A DNA stretch of 64,000 bases from Isoetes taiwanensis. Its lineage: Eukaryota; Streptophyta; Lycopodiopsida; Isoetales; Isoetaceae. The stretch lies in NCBI GenBank assembly GCA_021234155.1, contig JAJEKV010000005.1:4964952-5028951 (forward strand), in the 5' to 3' direction. This document shows positions 25,627-36,424 of the stretch, piece after piece. Made by a program: the position numbers and the translations under genes. Every line of letters starts with the position of its first letter. Positions within the stretch are counted from its first letter, which is position 1. The notes beneath the pieces were generated by a model, which was not told where the DNA came from, did no database searches, and saw nothing but the letters and a program-made list of their open reading frames with translations.

Positions 25627-26127
25627 TCAAACCTTATTGAGTCGAGTAGCATTATTGGACATCTCCACCATAGCTTCTTCAGATCTGCAAGTTTCCTGGT
25701 TATTGTAGTTGATTTCAGGAGCATCTTTACTATTGCTGGCCAAGATCCCTGTACTAATGCTCTGCAGTGCATCCCCTTTGTTGAATTTCGGTATTACTGC
25801 CCCAGTATTCACCTCCATGTTGCAATTGCTGCTGCTTTTCCCTTTCTCAAGATCCTGGCATGCTTTCAAAGCTGGATCTCTCACAGATTTGTGATACTGG
25901 AAAATCTTCTTGCTAGAACCCTGATTTTTCTTGTCTTCAGCAATCCTTTTGCGTGTGGCATAATTCAGATCACCTTCCTTTCTTGGCATGTCTAAGCCAG
26001 GGGACTTATGCACTGGCCGTAGCCTGCAGTTGCTGTAAATAGTATGGCGTTTCCATCTAGTACTGTATTTATAGTTCCTATATCTTCTATACTTAACACC
26101 GGCTGTTCTTACAAGGTTTTGCAGCAT
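25627..26127 (-). CDS. Small basic ORF inside the 3' repeat
   Basis: The ORF has 166 codons. Residues 1-45 are strongly basic and aromatic (KYRRYRNYKYSTRWKRH), followed by a conserved core GDLNYATRKRIAEDKKNQGS that is shared with the diverged copy at 23.9 kb. The last codons AATAAG are followed by GTTTGA, a possible splice donor. In the 5' repeat this ORF could therefore be a first exon joined to the interior ORFs. The conserved core suggests selection on protein, perhaps nucleic-acid binding by charge. No known domain is recognised. The same ORF in the 5' repeat is frameshifted. Confidence 0.5.
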   Translation of the reverse strand: MLQNLVRTAGVKYRRYRNYKYSTRWKRHTIYSNCRLRPVHKSPGLDMPRKEGDLNYATRKRIAEDKKNQGSSKKIFQYHKSVRDPALKACQDLEKGKSSSNCNMEVNTGAVIPKFNKGDALQSISTGILASNSKDAPEINYNNQETCRSEEAMVEMSNNATRLNKV

Positions 26128-26140
26128 ACCTAAGTTCCCA

Positions 26141-26245
26141 TATGCAACTGGCCGAGTGGTCTAAGACCCGATCCGGCTTGTCCTTCTGCATGCTGTCATT
26201 CTTGTTAACCGCACCTTTCAGCAGTGAACTCAAACCCTAAAGATT
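26141..26245 (+). repeat. tRNA-Leu/Ser-like segment in the 3' repeat
   Basis: AACTGGCCGAGTGGTCTAAG resembles the A-box arm of class II tRNAs (Leu or Ser: GGCCGAGTGGT). About 75 bases later GTGAACTCAAACCC resembles a weak B box. It lies antisense to the element and is duplicated in the other repeat (32255-32360). No intact acceptor stem is visible. It could be a SINE relic or a remnant tRNA gene carried in the repeat. Confidence 0.35.
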
Positions 26246-26552
26246 TCTTTGGCCCTAATTTTCCTGCATGTCCGTTAGTATTTCCCCGACCATAATGTCA
26301 TAAAAATATACCTAGGTTTATTTTTTGTCTCTTACAACAAATGTCCAATGTCCATATTGTCGTCATATTTTCTATAAGTCCAAATGAAACACAAATATTG
26401 TTTAATAAAAAACCCTGCCTCCTACCTTAGGTCAGGGGGGCCAGAAATTTTTAAAGTTTGCACTAAAATGCCTTCTTTTGGTAACAACAAGGAGCATAGG
26501 GCCTTGTTGCACCAAGGCCCTACCCCACCTATCTTGTTCTACCCACTTTCTT

Positions 26553-28006
26553 TCAGATCATTCTTTTGAGACATCTTATCATGTCAGTCATCCTGTATAA
26601 TATTCCAGGAAATTCTTCTTCTTGGAGTACTTCTAGAACCATATGAGTAATCCTATTTCTCCCAAATCCATTACCTGCAAATGCTTCAATGAGCTCATGC
26701 ATATTGTATGCTGCAGACAAAGCATCTGAATGAGCATACACATAAGGTGCAATTTGTGATATAATAACTTTACATGCTTGCCCGTACGGTCTACAGCTGT
26801 CTGCTCTTATAAATTTGTTTACCTTGAAAGGTAGTTTGCTCCTTTTGTCCAATCTGATCATCTCAAAAATACCCCTGTTATGGTCAGTTACACTGAAAGA
26901 TAAGTTCAGAAAGTTACATTTCACTCCAATTTGGATGTCACTATTATCTATGCATTGATACTCTGTTTCATCTCTAATGCTCAAAACATTTAGGTTATAT
27001 ATGGTAAATTCAGCATCCTTTGTTAAAAACTCCATGACATTTCCTCCATTTATCACGTTTAGATCATCTATATACCTTGTAGCATTTTCAAACCTGTAGA
27101 TGTCTGCATATCTGTTATTGTGTGCAAGGTTCAGTATGAATTTCAATTCATACCAGGCTAAGTATAAGTTACACCACGCTGGACTGCAGCTAAAACCCAT
27201 TGGAATCCCCTTGACTTGTTTCCAGATTTCTCTTCCCATCTGTATAAAACAGTTGCTTAGTAGCCAGGCATTCATTTCCTTGAATTGTAATTTTGTAATC
27301 CATTTCCAGCTGACATTTTCTTTGTCCTTAGAATAGAATAGAATAGAATAGAATAGAATAGAATAGTTTTTTTAACGTCCACGAAGACCAATAGGTCATG
27401 GGACTTTGCCCATTTAATCATAGTGACATCATTTCTGATTTTTATCAGCAAGTCAAAGTATGTGTGTTCCTCCATCTGAAACAGCCATATCATGTCAGCA
27501 ATTTCATTTATAATATCTATTATTCCCTCATCTCCAAAAATTGGTATGTTTTCGTAGCATTTCATTATGTCCGCCGCAAAGACATTATGTACTCTATCAT
27601 ATGTGGAATCAATTATCCAACAGGCATTAATCTTTCTTGGTTTCCAAAATCTGTATTTGGCCGTCATTTTGAAGCACACCTCAGGCCATATTTGTAAGAA
27701 ATTGTTCAAAATCCCTGTTATGATGCTTGCAGTTTCTGTGAATATAGTATTGTGCGCATTTGTTAGCCACCTATATTCCCCTTTATGTTCCTTGTATGTG
27801 GCCATAAGATATGGCAGTTTCCTGTTGTTAATCTCTATATCCCCAAGAAGACTTCGTATATCTAGTACACATTTCATTTTCACTTCGTCAGGTGCATTAT
27901 CCACTTTTTGAAAGTCAGCACTAGCCAATCTCAGTTTTGCCATTTGGACTATGTGTCTTGGGCATATAAAGACTGCATTATTGGCTGCTTTATCCAGCCC
28001 AGCCAC
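26553..28006 (-). pseudogene. Reverse transcriptase of the 8-kb element, split by a LINE tail
   Basis: Two ORFs (28006-27272 and 27275-26553) are one RT gene. The order of motifs is: an N-terminal DKAANNAVFICPRHI; the fingers segment YKEHKGEYRWLTNAHN; motif A FAADIMKCYENIP; motif B KGIPMGFSCSPAWCN; motif C RYIDDLNVI (catalytic DD present); and a thumb with LDKRSKLPF and ADSCRPYGQA followed by ISQ. The same order occurs in the RT at 52.8 kb. The GIPMG and Y(I/M)DD signatures and the H/D-S-CRP thumb resemble Penelope-like RTs. The frame is broken where 74 bp of LINE 3' end lies at 27329-27403, which adds the spurious repeats LFYSILFYSIL. After the insert, coding resumes in another frame (DKENVSWKWITK). 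Confidence 0.8.
27329..27403 (-). mobile_element. 74-bp 5'-truncated LINE tail inside the RT gene
   Basis: On the minus strand this reads TCCCATGACCTATTGGTCTT, CGTGGACGTTAAAAAAAC, then six or seven TTCTA units. It is exactly the terminal stretch of the LINE at 12.77-12.81 and 55.09-55.21 kb. It is flanked by GGGCAAAG and GGACAAAG, a likely imperfect 8-base target duplication. It shifts the RT frame, so it postdates element activity at this copy. Confidence 0.9.
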
Positions 28007-28661
28007 GTATGTTTTTGTTCAACCAGTCAATATTTTTTTGTACTTCTTTGTCCTTCCATAAGAACCTTTTTTGCGGGAGTGCATTCTTGAGGTCCACCAC
28101 CTCTGCATGTGCTAGTTTTTGCAGCATCAGACATATATTTTCAATGTCTCCTTCTGTGAGATCCAGTAGTTCATATTTGTGCATTAGGAAGAATTGCTTG
28201 CAGAGCTTTGTAAATTCATCCATAAATTCCTGGACACTTAGTGCATTATCAGGGATATGGTTAAGGCCACATTCCATTGCCTTTTTTAGCTTTGTGGAGT
28301 GGATGATCTCCAAGTTTGTGGTCCTGACATGACCAATCCTATGATCAATGAATTTGGTCATATTTGGGTTTAAACAGGGGCATTTATTAACCCTTTCATC
28401 AGCAAATACCAGGAATGGTTTATAAACCTTGTTTCTGATTTGTTCTATATATTTCCAAGCAAAGATTGTATTGTCAACTAAATCAGTTCCTCTTTCTTGG
28501 AATATTTCAAACATCACACTGCTGAAAATACCTCTTATGTCAAGTCCATTGAGTGCTTTTGAAAGGAAAGTCATATGAATAATTCTGGTTTCCTTGTCTC
28601 TCTCCTTGCTTGACAAATGTTTCTTCTTATTCAGATCTATTGTAATGGTCCTGGTCTTCAT
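27990..28661 (-). pseudogene. Interior ORF C upstream of the RT
   Basis: The ORF has 223 codons and begins after a plausible acceptor (TTTGTATGTAG|GTCGAAAATATG). It is helical and Lys/Leu-rich, and includes CPCLNPNMTKFIDHRIGHVR and a C-terminal KNIDWLNKNIRGWAG. It overlaps the RT ORF by a +1 shift at 28006-27990: dropping one base would run IRG straight into the RT's AGLDKAANN. I therefore take C and D as one protein with a frameshift. Its position fits the RT N-terminal extension (RT-X) of Penelope-like elements. No catalytic motif was recognised. Confidence 0.55.
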
Positions 28662-28880
28662 ATTTTCGACCTACATACAAAATATGTATTAGAATAGGGA
28701 TTTACAAACATGGTAATGTTCTGCTTATTGTATTAATATTCCGGTTCAATGAACCAGGCCACATGGCACAAAGACAAAAACTTTTGTCATATATATTGGT
28801 ATTTTTCACAAAATTAGCCTTTCCCTAAGGAAAATGGCTGCTATATTTCAGATATTAGCCGAGAATAAGAACTTGTGTTC

Positions 28881-29867
28881 CTACTGAGAATCCTCCACAT
28901 ATTCCACTTTCATTGGAGTACTGTCTTCTAATGATATGACTTTTTCATCATTCTTTGTTTCTGAATTGCCATCCTGGCCTTTGTAACTGCTGAAGGGAGT
29001 TTGAGTGACAGATTGTTGTGCTGCATCAATAGCCATTTTTGGATCACTTATAAGCCTTGGTGGCAATCTTGGAGTTACTGTGGTCTTCTTTTTGGGTTTA
29101 GACATGATGCTGCTTGCATATGGTTTCTCATACGTTGTATTCCTGTTAGCCACCATTCTGTCCTTTAGGAATGAAATTGGCTTAATCATTTTTTCAATGA
29201 TATCTGCCATTTTATTATTGCCAAATGTAACTTTCAGATTGGCCTCAGAGTTTTTGGCGAATGCCAAAGTCATATCAATCATGTTTTTCCTAACTTCCAG
29301 GTAGGAAATAAAGGCTAATACTGCAGGCCTCATAAGCTTGTTCAAGAATTTGGTAATAATTACCATTTTCAGCATGGGAGTGGATCCAGGATAGAGAGTT
29401 TCCATATGGTTCATGATATACCAGATCCCTTGGTCAAACCACACTATAGTGCATTTACACTTGTCATCATTGTTCTTTTTGAAGGTGAATTTTTCTTTTT
29501 CGCATTGACATCTGAAATATGGACAATGTGATCTCCATATGCGTTTAAGGTAGTAATCATCCCTATCAATATTTGCGAAGGCCATGTGGCCTTTTTGACT
29601 GATTACTATAGGGGCATCCTTAATGCAGGTAAGCCCAAAGAAATCCATCTTGAAATTCAGATCAGGGTTAATAGTGGATACTGTTTTTTCCAGTTTGTGA
29701 GCAGCCAACTTTGCTTCCTTGATATCTTCATTTGAAATGCCAGCCAGTGCAATCCAAGTATCTATATCAATGGGAGCCAAGGCTCCAAAATTCTGGCTTA
29801 GCCAAATTGCGTGCTCATGTATTGCTGCATAACATTCAACTGTTTGTTCAATGATCACCGGGAACAA
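28881..29867 (-). pseudogene. Interior ORF B with a Cys/His cluster
   Basis: The ORF has 328 codons. Around residues 128-160 it has HCPYFRCQCEKEKF followed by DDKCKC, a Cys/His cluster that could bind zinc. The C-terminal 80 residues are low-complexity, basic then acidic (KPKKKTTVTPRLPPRL; EKVISLEDSTPMKVEYVEDS), typical of a linker. It overlaps ORF A by 13 bases in another frame. A one-base shift would give a continuous A+B protein. The family is unrecognised. It may be the structural or nucleic-acid binding part of the element. Confidence 0.5.
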
Positions 29868-30478
29868 GTTGAATTGGATAATGTTAATTCAGGAACATTA
29901 TCATCTGAATCTTGTTCTTCAACAACAAGGGGATTTTTAATATCCAACATTTTCTCCCTTTTATAGTTTACCCCAACCAAATCTTCTTCATTAAGGTCCC
30001 AATCAGAAAATAGACATTCAGCTACATTTTCTGCAACTTCAGTAACAGTCTTATTGTCTTCTTTTTCTTCTACTTCAAAAGAAGTATTGATGTTATTAGC
30101 AGTTTCCAATGCTATAATGCCCGAGACAAAAATTTTTGCAGCTTCATCCTCTAAGCACGTTCTCTTGAACAATAAACTGCCCATATCACTGTATACAGCA
30201 GCAATTATATCTTTGCATAATGAAAACTCAAAGTTTACCTTCTTCATGCACTGGAATAATTTGAACCATCCGCTAAATCCTAGATAGGAGACAGGGGATA
30301 GAGCTTTGTTGAACATATTCATTTCTTTGAATGTAATGAAGGAATGAATATCCTTATTTCTTATGCATCCAATAATATTCTGAACTGCAAAGTTCGGGCT
30401 AACAATCTTGCATTTGTCATAGTCGAGAAGAACCAATTCTTTTATCCACTGATTATATATGTCGGGTTCATCAACCAC
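29855..30478 (-). pseudogene. Interior ORF A
   Basis: The ORF has 207 codons. It is preceded on the minus strand by a good branch/pyrimidine/acceptor context (TACTAACTGTTTAATG...GAAATAG|GAACAAGTGG), and the frame stays open through EQV into VDEPDIYNQWIKELVLLDYD. This indicates that it is an internal exon, probably spliced to an exon in the 5' repeat. The C-terminal third is acidic (EEKEDNKTVTEVAENVAECL). No domain is recognised. Confidence 0.5.
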
Positions 30479-30591
30479 TTGTTCCTATTTCAAGTACCAA
30501 CATTAAACAGTTAGTAAACAAATAGCATATACCTGAATTTATTTTACCAGAATCTTGGTTATTGGTATAACCAATAAACTGAAGTGAGTTA

Positions 30592-32520
30592 AAAAAACCT
30601 TCTAAACCGTTCTAGACTACTAGAACAATCTATTATCCATCTTAAACCTAAGACAGATCAAATAGCAGCCCTATTCATAGTCAGGTACAACCTATGTCTA
30701 GGCCAAGAACCTGGTACAGCCGTCCATCTTCAAATTAGTTCCATATTCATTTAATAGTTTTGTCTTTAAAGCCCTAAAGCTAGATTTACCATTGACCTAA
30801 GATAAGCCATAGTTAATAATCAGGTGGTCCAAAACACCATGCTCCACTTGAAGCCGACCTGGGGCTATTTCTTATATTTACAAGGCATCTCCAAAGTATA
30901 AAGCGACAGAAGTCTTAAAGCCCTAAGGCTAGATTTACCATTAACCTAAGTTAAGCCACAGTTAATAATCAGGTGGTCCATACACCATGCCCCACTTGAA
31001 GCCAACCTGGAGCTATTTCTTATATTTACAAGGCATTTCAAAAGTATAAAGCAATAGAAGTCTCAATATATCCTTTATAAAGTTAAAGTAGTACACTATA
31101 GTTTCAACAATGCTTCTATTATATGATATAGCTTCTATTATTCATATATCAGGAAAAATTTCCAGTAATCTGCAACAGTCAGATATTTTGCTTAACATCA
31201 TTCTTGTATCAAGTGAGATCTTCTAATCTACATGATTCAGAATATTACCCATTTTGCAGAATAAAACATGGTTTAAACAAGCTAAATTATCAAAGTCTTC
31301 ATGAAATATTTCTGCTCCATAACTTGGAGTATCATAGATCTGCTACCTTCTCTTATAAAAATATAAATCAGAGAGCAAGGAAACCTGTTACCTGCAGTAG
31401 AACCAGAGGTCAGTTAGCCAAAATATGGGTAAATGCCTAAGCTACTAGCAGGTGTCATGGGTTTCCTTGAGGTTATCCCATTTCACCCTGCTTATATTTT
31501 TGCAATAACAGCCACAAAAAGATTCATTAGCTTCCAAGCAATACAAACTACAATACCATTTAGTAGTTGTTCTCATAGATAGCTTGGGAACCTATCAGAT
31601 CAAGTTAGACCTCTTAGTTTCCTATCTTCCTTATCAGCAATAATATAATTCTTTCAGATGCATCAATTATACAGCCTATTCTAAGCTTGAAAAATATTAT
31701 TATGAACCAAAATAATCCCATGATTCTGTATATTATTGATTCAAACCTTATTGAGTCGAGTAGCATTATTGGACATCTCCACCATAGCTTCTTCAGATCT
31801 GCAAGTTTCCTGGTTATTGTAGTTGATTTCAGGAGCATCTTTACTATTGCTGGCCAAGATCCCTGTACTAATGCTCTGCAGTTGCATCCCCTTTGTTGAA
31901 TTTCGGTATTACTGCCCCAGTATTCACCTCCATGTTGCAATTGCTGCTGCTTTTCCCTTTCTCAAGATCCTGGCATGCTTTCAAAGCTGGATCTCTCACA
32001 GATTTGTGATACTGGAAAATCTTCTTGCTAGAACCCTGATTTTTCTTTTCTTCAGCAATCCTTTTGCGTGTGGCATAATTCAGACCACCTTTCTTTCTTG
32101 GCATGTCTAAGCCAGGGGACTTATGCACTGGCCGTAGCCTGCAGTTGCTGTAAATGGTATGGCGTTTCCATCTAGTACTGTATTTATAGTTCCTATATCT
32201 TCTATACTTAACACCGGCTGTTCTTACAAGGTTTTGCATCATACCTAAGTTCCCATATGCAACTGGCCGAGTGGTCTAAGACCCGATCCGGCTTGTCCTT
32301 CTGCATGCTGTCATTCTTGTTAACCGCACCTTTTAGCAGTGAACTCAAACCCTAAAGATTTCTTTGGCCCTAATTTTCCTGCATGTCCGTTAGTATTTCC
32401 CCGACCATAATGTCATAAAAATATACCTAGGTTTATTTTTTGTCTCTTACAACAAATGTCCAATGTCCATATTGTCGTCATATTTTCTATAAGTCCAAAT
32501 GAAACACAAATATTCTTTAA
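30592..32520 (-). repeat. 5' terminal repeat of the 8-kb element
   Basis: This is the partner of 24481-26405. On the minus strand it starts at a T-run (plus-strand A-run 32520-32540) followed by AAAGAATATTTGTGTTTC. It contains the basic ORF at 32242-31868, cut to 124 codons by one extra base relative to the 3' copy (GCAGTTGC against GCAGTGC). It also carries the tRNA-like segment at 32255-32360. Promoter elements are presumably here but cannot be pinpointed. Confidence 0.9.
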
Positions 32521-34029
32521 AAAAAAAAAAAAAAAAAAAACCACAGCAGAACTTCATTTCATTATCAGCTTGTCATTTCATTATCTTCATGACAAGCTCC
32601 TCCAAGTCAAAGCTGCCACCTCCAAGAAGAATTATACAGTTGCTAAAGGTTCCACCTGTGATACTAGTCGAACTAATGTCAACATTCAAGTTAAAAGCTC
32701 TCCTCAATCTCTGATTCTGTCCAGCAAGCTCCTCTAAAGAAATGTTATCGAAAAAATCATCGTCTAGCTCAGTTGAAGGTCGAGCAACTACAGCCTCCAT
32801 GTCAGTCTTAGTATTGTCACTCAAACAACTAACATTTTCAATCACCTTTGCAACTGCAGTGTCTGGTTTCATTTCTAACATAGAAAAAAATACAGATTAA
32901 AAACATTCTACAACATCAATTAAAATAACAAAATAAATAAAATAATGGCATACCGGTATCACTAGGATTTTGAAAAACATTAAAGGAACCAGAATTCTGC
33001 TTGATATCATAGTCATTCAATTCAGATTTATACATGTCATCAAACATTCTACGTGAACCATCAGGATTAAAAGGTTGTCCCGCAATCGACGTAGCAGCTT
33101 TGGCCCTCATATCATTTGTTTTGTCATACCTATTCAATTAATTATATTGTCATAACTTTGAAAAACTAGTCATAGAAAAATTTACAGAAAAAAAACTAGA
33201 AACAAACTAGAAACAAAAAATAAATACTACCTTTTATATGATTCAGGGTCTCTATGACCAGTAACTATCATACCAACATCAATTGGAACATTTGCCCTAG
33301 CCAACCTACTAACAACAGAACTTCGACCTGATTTTCCAGGAAAATTCCCTTCCACTCCAATACTATGCAACATGTACTTCATCTAGCCACCTAAGACTTT
33401 GGCATTAACCCTGTGTTTCTTATTGTACCATGCCTGCAAATACAACAAGAATTAAAACATATAATTACCAGGAAATAGACAGAAAATCAAAGATACTTAC
33501 ATCACTTTTTAGAGAATTAATGGCCTGCATGAACACAAACCTTTCTGCCTTCTCATTCTCATCATACACAGGAAGATGTCTCAATAGACATTAAAAATCA
33601 CATCCAATTCATAGCAATTCATTGGCAGCCTGAAACTTTCTTCCTGATATTTAGTCATTGAATATGTAGCACAATAACAGGGGGTTTCTTTTGTATTTTT
33701 GTACGTTTTTTCCTATGGTTTTTATATGATTTGGTGGCCGTATTTCAGGGGGTGTACTAATGCGTACATCTAGAGTGCGCACTGTATTTTCATCTTCTAA
33801 TTTCATATTCTCAATGGTTTAGACCCATGTTTGCATGATGCTTGTGCCATGCATTTTTTTTAATGGTCAAGATTGAGTCCTTGGGTCCTTAATCAAGGGC
33901 TCAGAATAAACACCCTATTTCATGGTCTATTTCCCTCGTGTATTTTAAACTAAACAAAGTCCATAGCTAGTGCAGATATCGAGCTCATGGTTTTAGGGTT
34001 TTATTCTACCTCTCTGCTGGGTTGCTTGG

Positions 34030-34350
34030 ACCACTGACCGGACACGACTACGAGGGACTTGGATGCAAGCGGCAAGATTGGCCCCGAAAAGGTATTGTTT
34101 TTGAATTTGGAGCTAGGGATCAGTATTTCGGCTCTTAATGATGCAGGCCGGGATGCTCTGCCAGGCGAAATCCGTAGGTACAGTCTGAAACTTCTTATAA
34201 ACCCATCAGCTAGGTCCATGCTTCTCTCACTCCATGCAGCCGTTCATCCCCGCTATCTGTGTAAAAAGGGACCATGGGATTTAATCTTGCTGCAATGGGC
34301 CACATACGACAAGTATTGGCAACCAATTCTACCGTGTTGTTTAAGGATCT
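34030..34350 (+). pseudogene. Captured fragment, unidentified
   Basis: An open frame reads MDASGKIGPEKVLFLNLELG, then ISALNDAGRDALPGEIRRYS. It looks like a translated host exon but is not recognised. It lies just upstream of the sulfate transporter piece inside the chimeric insertion. Confidence 0.3.
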
Positions 34351-34560
34351 GCAGATAAAGCTTTTGGGGCTTAAGGCCAAGCTTCCTAATCCAATTGGCC
34401 ATGACTCAAAGAGGAAGAGAAGGCAGAAGCCGGACTTTGCTGCATGAATGACATAACCTTTACAGTCTTAACCTTAGTATTGCTAATGGAAATTCATGAA
34501 GATTGTCGTTAATGCTATTTTCCGGGCTTACAAATCGACGGCCAGATAGGCTTGTTCTAA

Positions 34561-34818
34561 GTGGGGGTGCAATCCCGGAATGCGATACATATTTCCTATC
34601 CTCCGTGGGGACCATCATACAAACTTAGTGATTTCAAATCCGACCTTGTCTCCGGCCTCACCATTGCCCTTTTGCAATTCCTCGGGTTCTTTTCACTCAT
34701 CAACTCTCACGTCATTTTAATACCTTGCTTTTATTTTATTTTCAGTTTCTCTTTTGCTTGCAGGGAATTGCCTATGCAAGACTCGCAAATTTGCAACTGC
34801 TCCTTGGACTCTGTAAGT
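34561..34818 (+). pseudogene. Captured sulfate transporter (SULTR) fragment
   Basis: PPWGPSYKLSDFKSDLVSGL, followed by TIA, matches the cytosolic N-terminal to TM1 junction of SLC26/SULTR sulfate permeases (FKSDLxSGLTIASL). After an intron-like gap, GIAYARLANLQLLLGL matches the next conserved block (QGIAYAKLANLPPxxGLY). A pyrimidine-rich acceptor with TTGCAG precedes it. Only about 45 residues of a roughly 650-residue transporter are present, so it is a non-functional captured fragment that retained an intron. Confidence 0.75.
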
Positions 34819-34979
34819 ATGCTTGTGTAAGTATGCACGTTGGAAATTTTCTGATGTCTTATTTGGGTAGAGTAGATTTAATATTGTGCAAATTCTAATG
34901 GGCATGGAAATTACCGTAAGAACCTTGCGGTTTTAACAAAGCGGTGGACGACATAAAATGATTTGGGAATTGTGTTTGC

Positions 34980-35931
34980 AGGAGGTGGTGGAGAAAGCAT
35001 ATATGGAGGAAAGTTCAAAGGTATGCTTCTATGGTCTGCATTTGCAGTGAAATTACATATTTGTGATTTAAATCTAATATTACTTTCAATCGTTGCGTGA
35101 TGAAAACTTCATTCACAAATATAATGATCCCTGCATCTTATCTATGCTAATCTTTGGGCCCAATACGAATGGCTCCCGGTTTTTTATTACGTTTGCTCAA
35201 AGAAAACATCTTGATGGGTATGAGCTCTCGCTATCATGTTGAGATGCCGGCCATGCTAACTTGTTGTAAAACATGTTTAATTTTCTCTCGATATTGCCTA
35301 GTGTTCTTTGTTGTCATTTTTGACGAATGTAACAAGCAAACCCCTTATAGTTGCAAGGTAACTGTAGTAATTTATTTTTCTTGGTGATAATTGACCTTGC
35401 TATGGCCTTTATTGAGTGAATTTATTAGAGTACTTGTTATTAAGTGATGAATCCATGTACTGACCACTTGATTACTCGTTGTATAAGGTGTTACCAATAT
35501 CGGCACTACATGTAGAAGAAGTCGTTCGTTTCTTTTTACCACACCTCGCTTTTAGGGGCAGGTGTTTTCATGTTTGGAATGTTACGTCCTTAGTCGAGTT
35601 ATTTTGATATACTTTTACGCTTAAAAGCTCACATTATTGGATCCCTTTGGCATTTAAACACCGGCATTAACTTGCTTTTAACTTAGAGGATGTGCAAATG
35701 CGACATTGATATCCATTTTATATTTGACAATGATGGTGGTTCGTTATTAAAATTTTCTATTTTCTTAGTCCTAATGATTAATGGTTAATATGCAAGAAGC
35801 ATGTTGTTTTTGGAAGAGTTGTGGAGGGCATGGATGTTTTGAAGAAGATTGAACAAGAGCCTACCAGTAGCCCTAAGTTCAGACCCAAAAGGACTATTAA
35901 GGAAGTGCTTCAGACTTATAATGGAATCTAA
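34980..35931 (+). pseudogene. Captured cyclophilin (peptidyl-prolyl isomerase) fragment
   Basis: Exon pieces with introns between them spell a cyclophilin: GGGESIYGGKFK (34981 on), DENFIHKY (35101 on), SMLIFGPNTNGSRFFIT (35143 on; family SMANAGPNTNGSQFFIT), KHLDG, and finally KHVVFGRVVEGMDVLKKIEQ with TIKEVLQ (35806-35926). The catalytic-domain blocks are in the right order, but the gene lacks its start, and several residues are changed. Retained introns show DNA-level, not RNA-mediated, capture. Confidence 0.8.
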
Positions 35932-36000
35932 TGCCAAATTGTAAACAACTTTACCGGTTGAACTGAGCATCTTTTGGCATATGGAACAGCCATGGTGATT

Positions 36001-36088
36001 CCGGTCCAGATCATTCCATATTTGTTGGAGACCTTGCACCAGATTCTGGTCCAGATCATTCCATATTTGTTGGAGATCTTGCACCAGA
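36001..36088. repeat. 46-bp tandem duplication
   Basis: GGTCCAGATCATTCCATATT followed by TGTTGGAGAYCTTGCACCAG occurs twice in tandem just after the cyclophilin fragment. Confidence 0.85.
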
Positions 36089-36424
36089 TGTTACACATTA
36101 TGTGCTTGCATTGATACCAGCACATGTTGTCATATGCACTAGCATATGCATGCCAATGTGCAGTTTACAATATTAGGGGGTATTGTAAACTATTTTGACA
36201 GTTGATTCTCTTGAACTAGTGGTACTGGCTTTATATTGGGCGCCATGGCCCCTTTCAATAAACCTTATGATGTTATTATTGTTTTTGCCCATTTTATAAC
36301 AGTGTGTTTGCATATATTTGGGCGGCTCTTGGTATGCAATGGAAATAATTTATTTGTCTTGATGTTATTGTGCTTTTTAGTAATTAATGTTTAGACCCAT
36401 AAAGTTTACCTATGTTTGCTTTAG

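Larger units (their letters stand above)
24481..26405 (-). repeat. 3' terminal repeat of the 8-kb element
   Basis: A direct repeat partner of 30592-32520, nearly identical over about 1.9 kb. The differences are few: a small replaced patch near 25045-25075, one base inside the ORF, and small indels. It starts AAAAAACCTTCTAAACCG and ends CAAATATTGTTTAA. It holds the 166-codon ORF listed next and a tRNA-like segment on the plus strand near its 5' end (26141-26245). Confidence 0.9.
24481..32520 (-). mobile_element. 8-kb Penelope-like retroelement with 1.93-kb direct repeats
   Basis: Two near-identical direct repeats (24481-26405 and 30592-32520) flank a 4.2-kb interior with a reverse transcriptase on the minus strand. 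The order on the minus strand is: 5' repeat with a small basic ORF; interior ORFs A (30478-29855), B (29867-28881), C (28661-27990) and D/E (28006-26553, RT); then the 3' repeat. The repeats do not show obvious TG...CA LTR ends, and I saw no RNase H, integrase or GIY-YIG domain. Penelope-like elements are known for pseudo-LTRs and retained introns, so that group fits best. This copy is dead: there are frameshifts at A/B and C/D, a LINE tail inside the RT, and a one-base indel between the two repeat ORFs. Its overall integrity suggests a fairly recent insertion. Confidence 0.75.

Noticed and set aside
24481-32520. Canonical LTR (Ty1/Ty3) retrotransposon
   Set aside because: There is no gag-protease-integrase-RNase H order, no clear TG...CA repeat ends and no primer-binding site. 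The RT motifs are of the GIPMG/YIDD Penelope-like kind.
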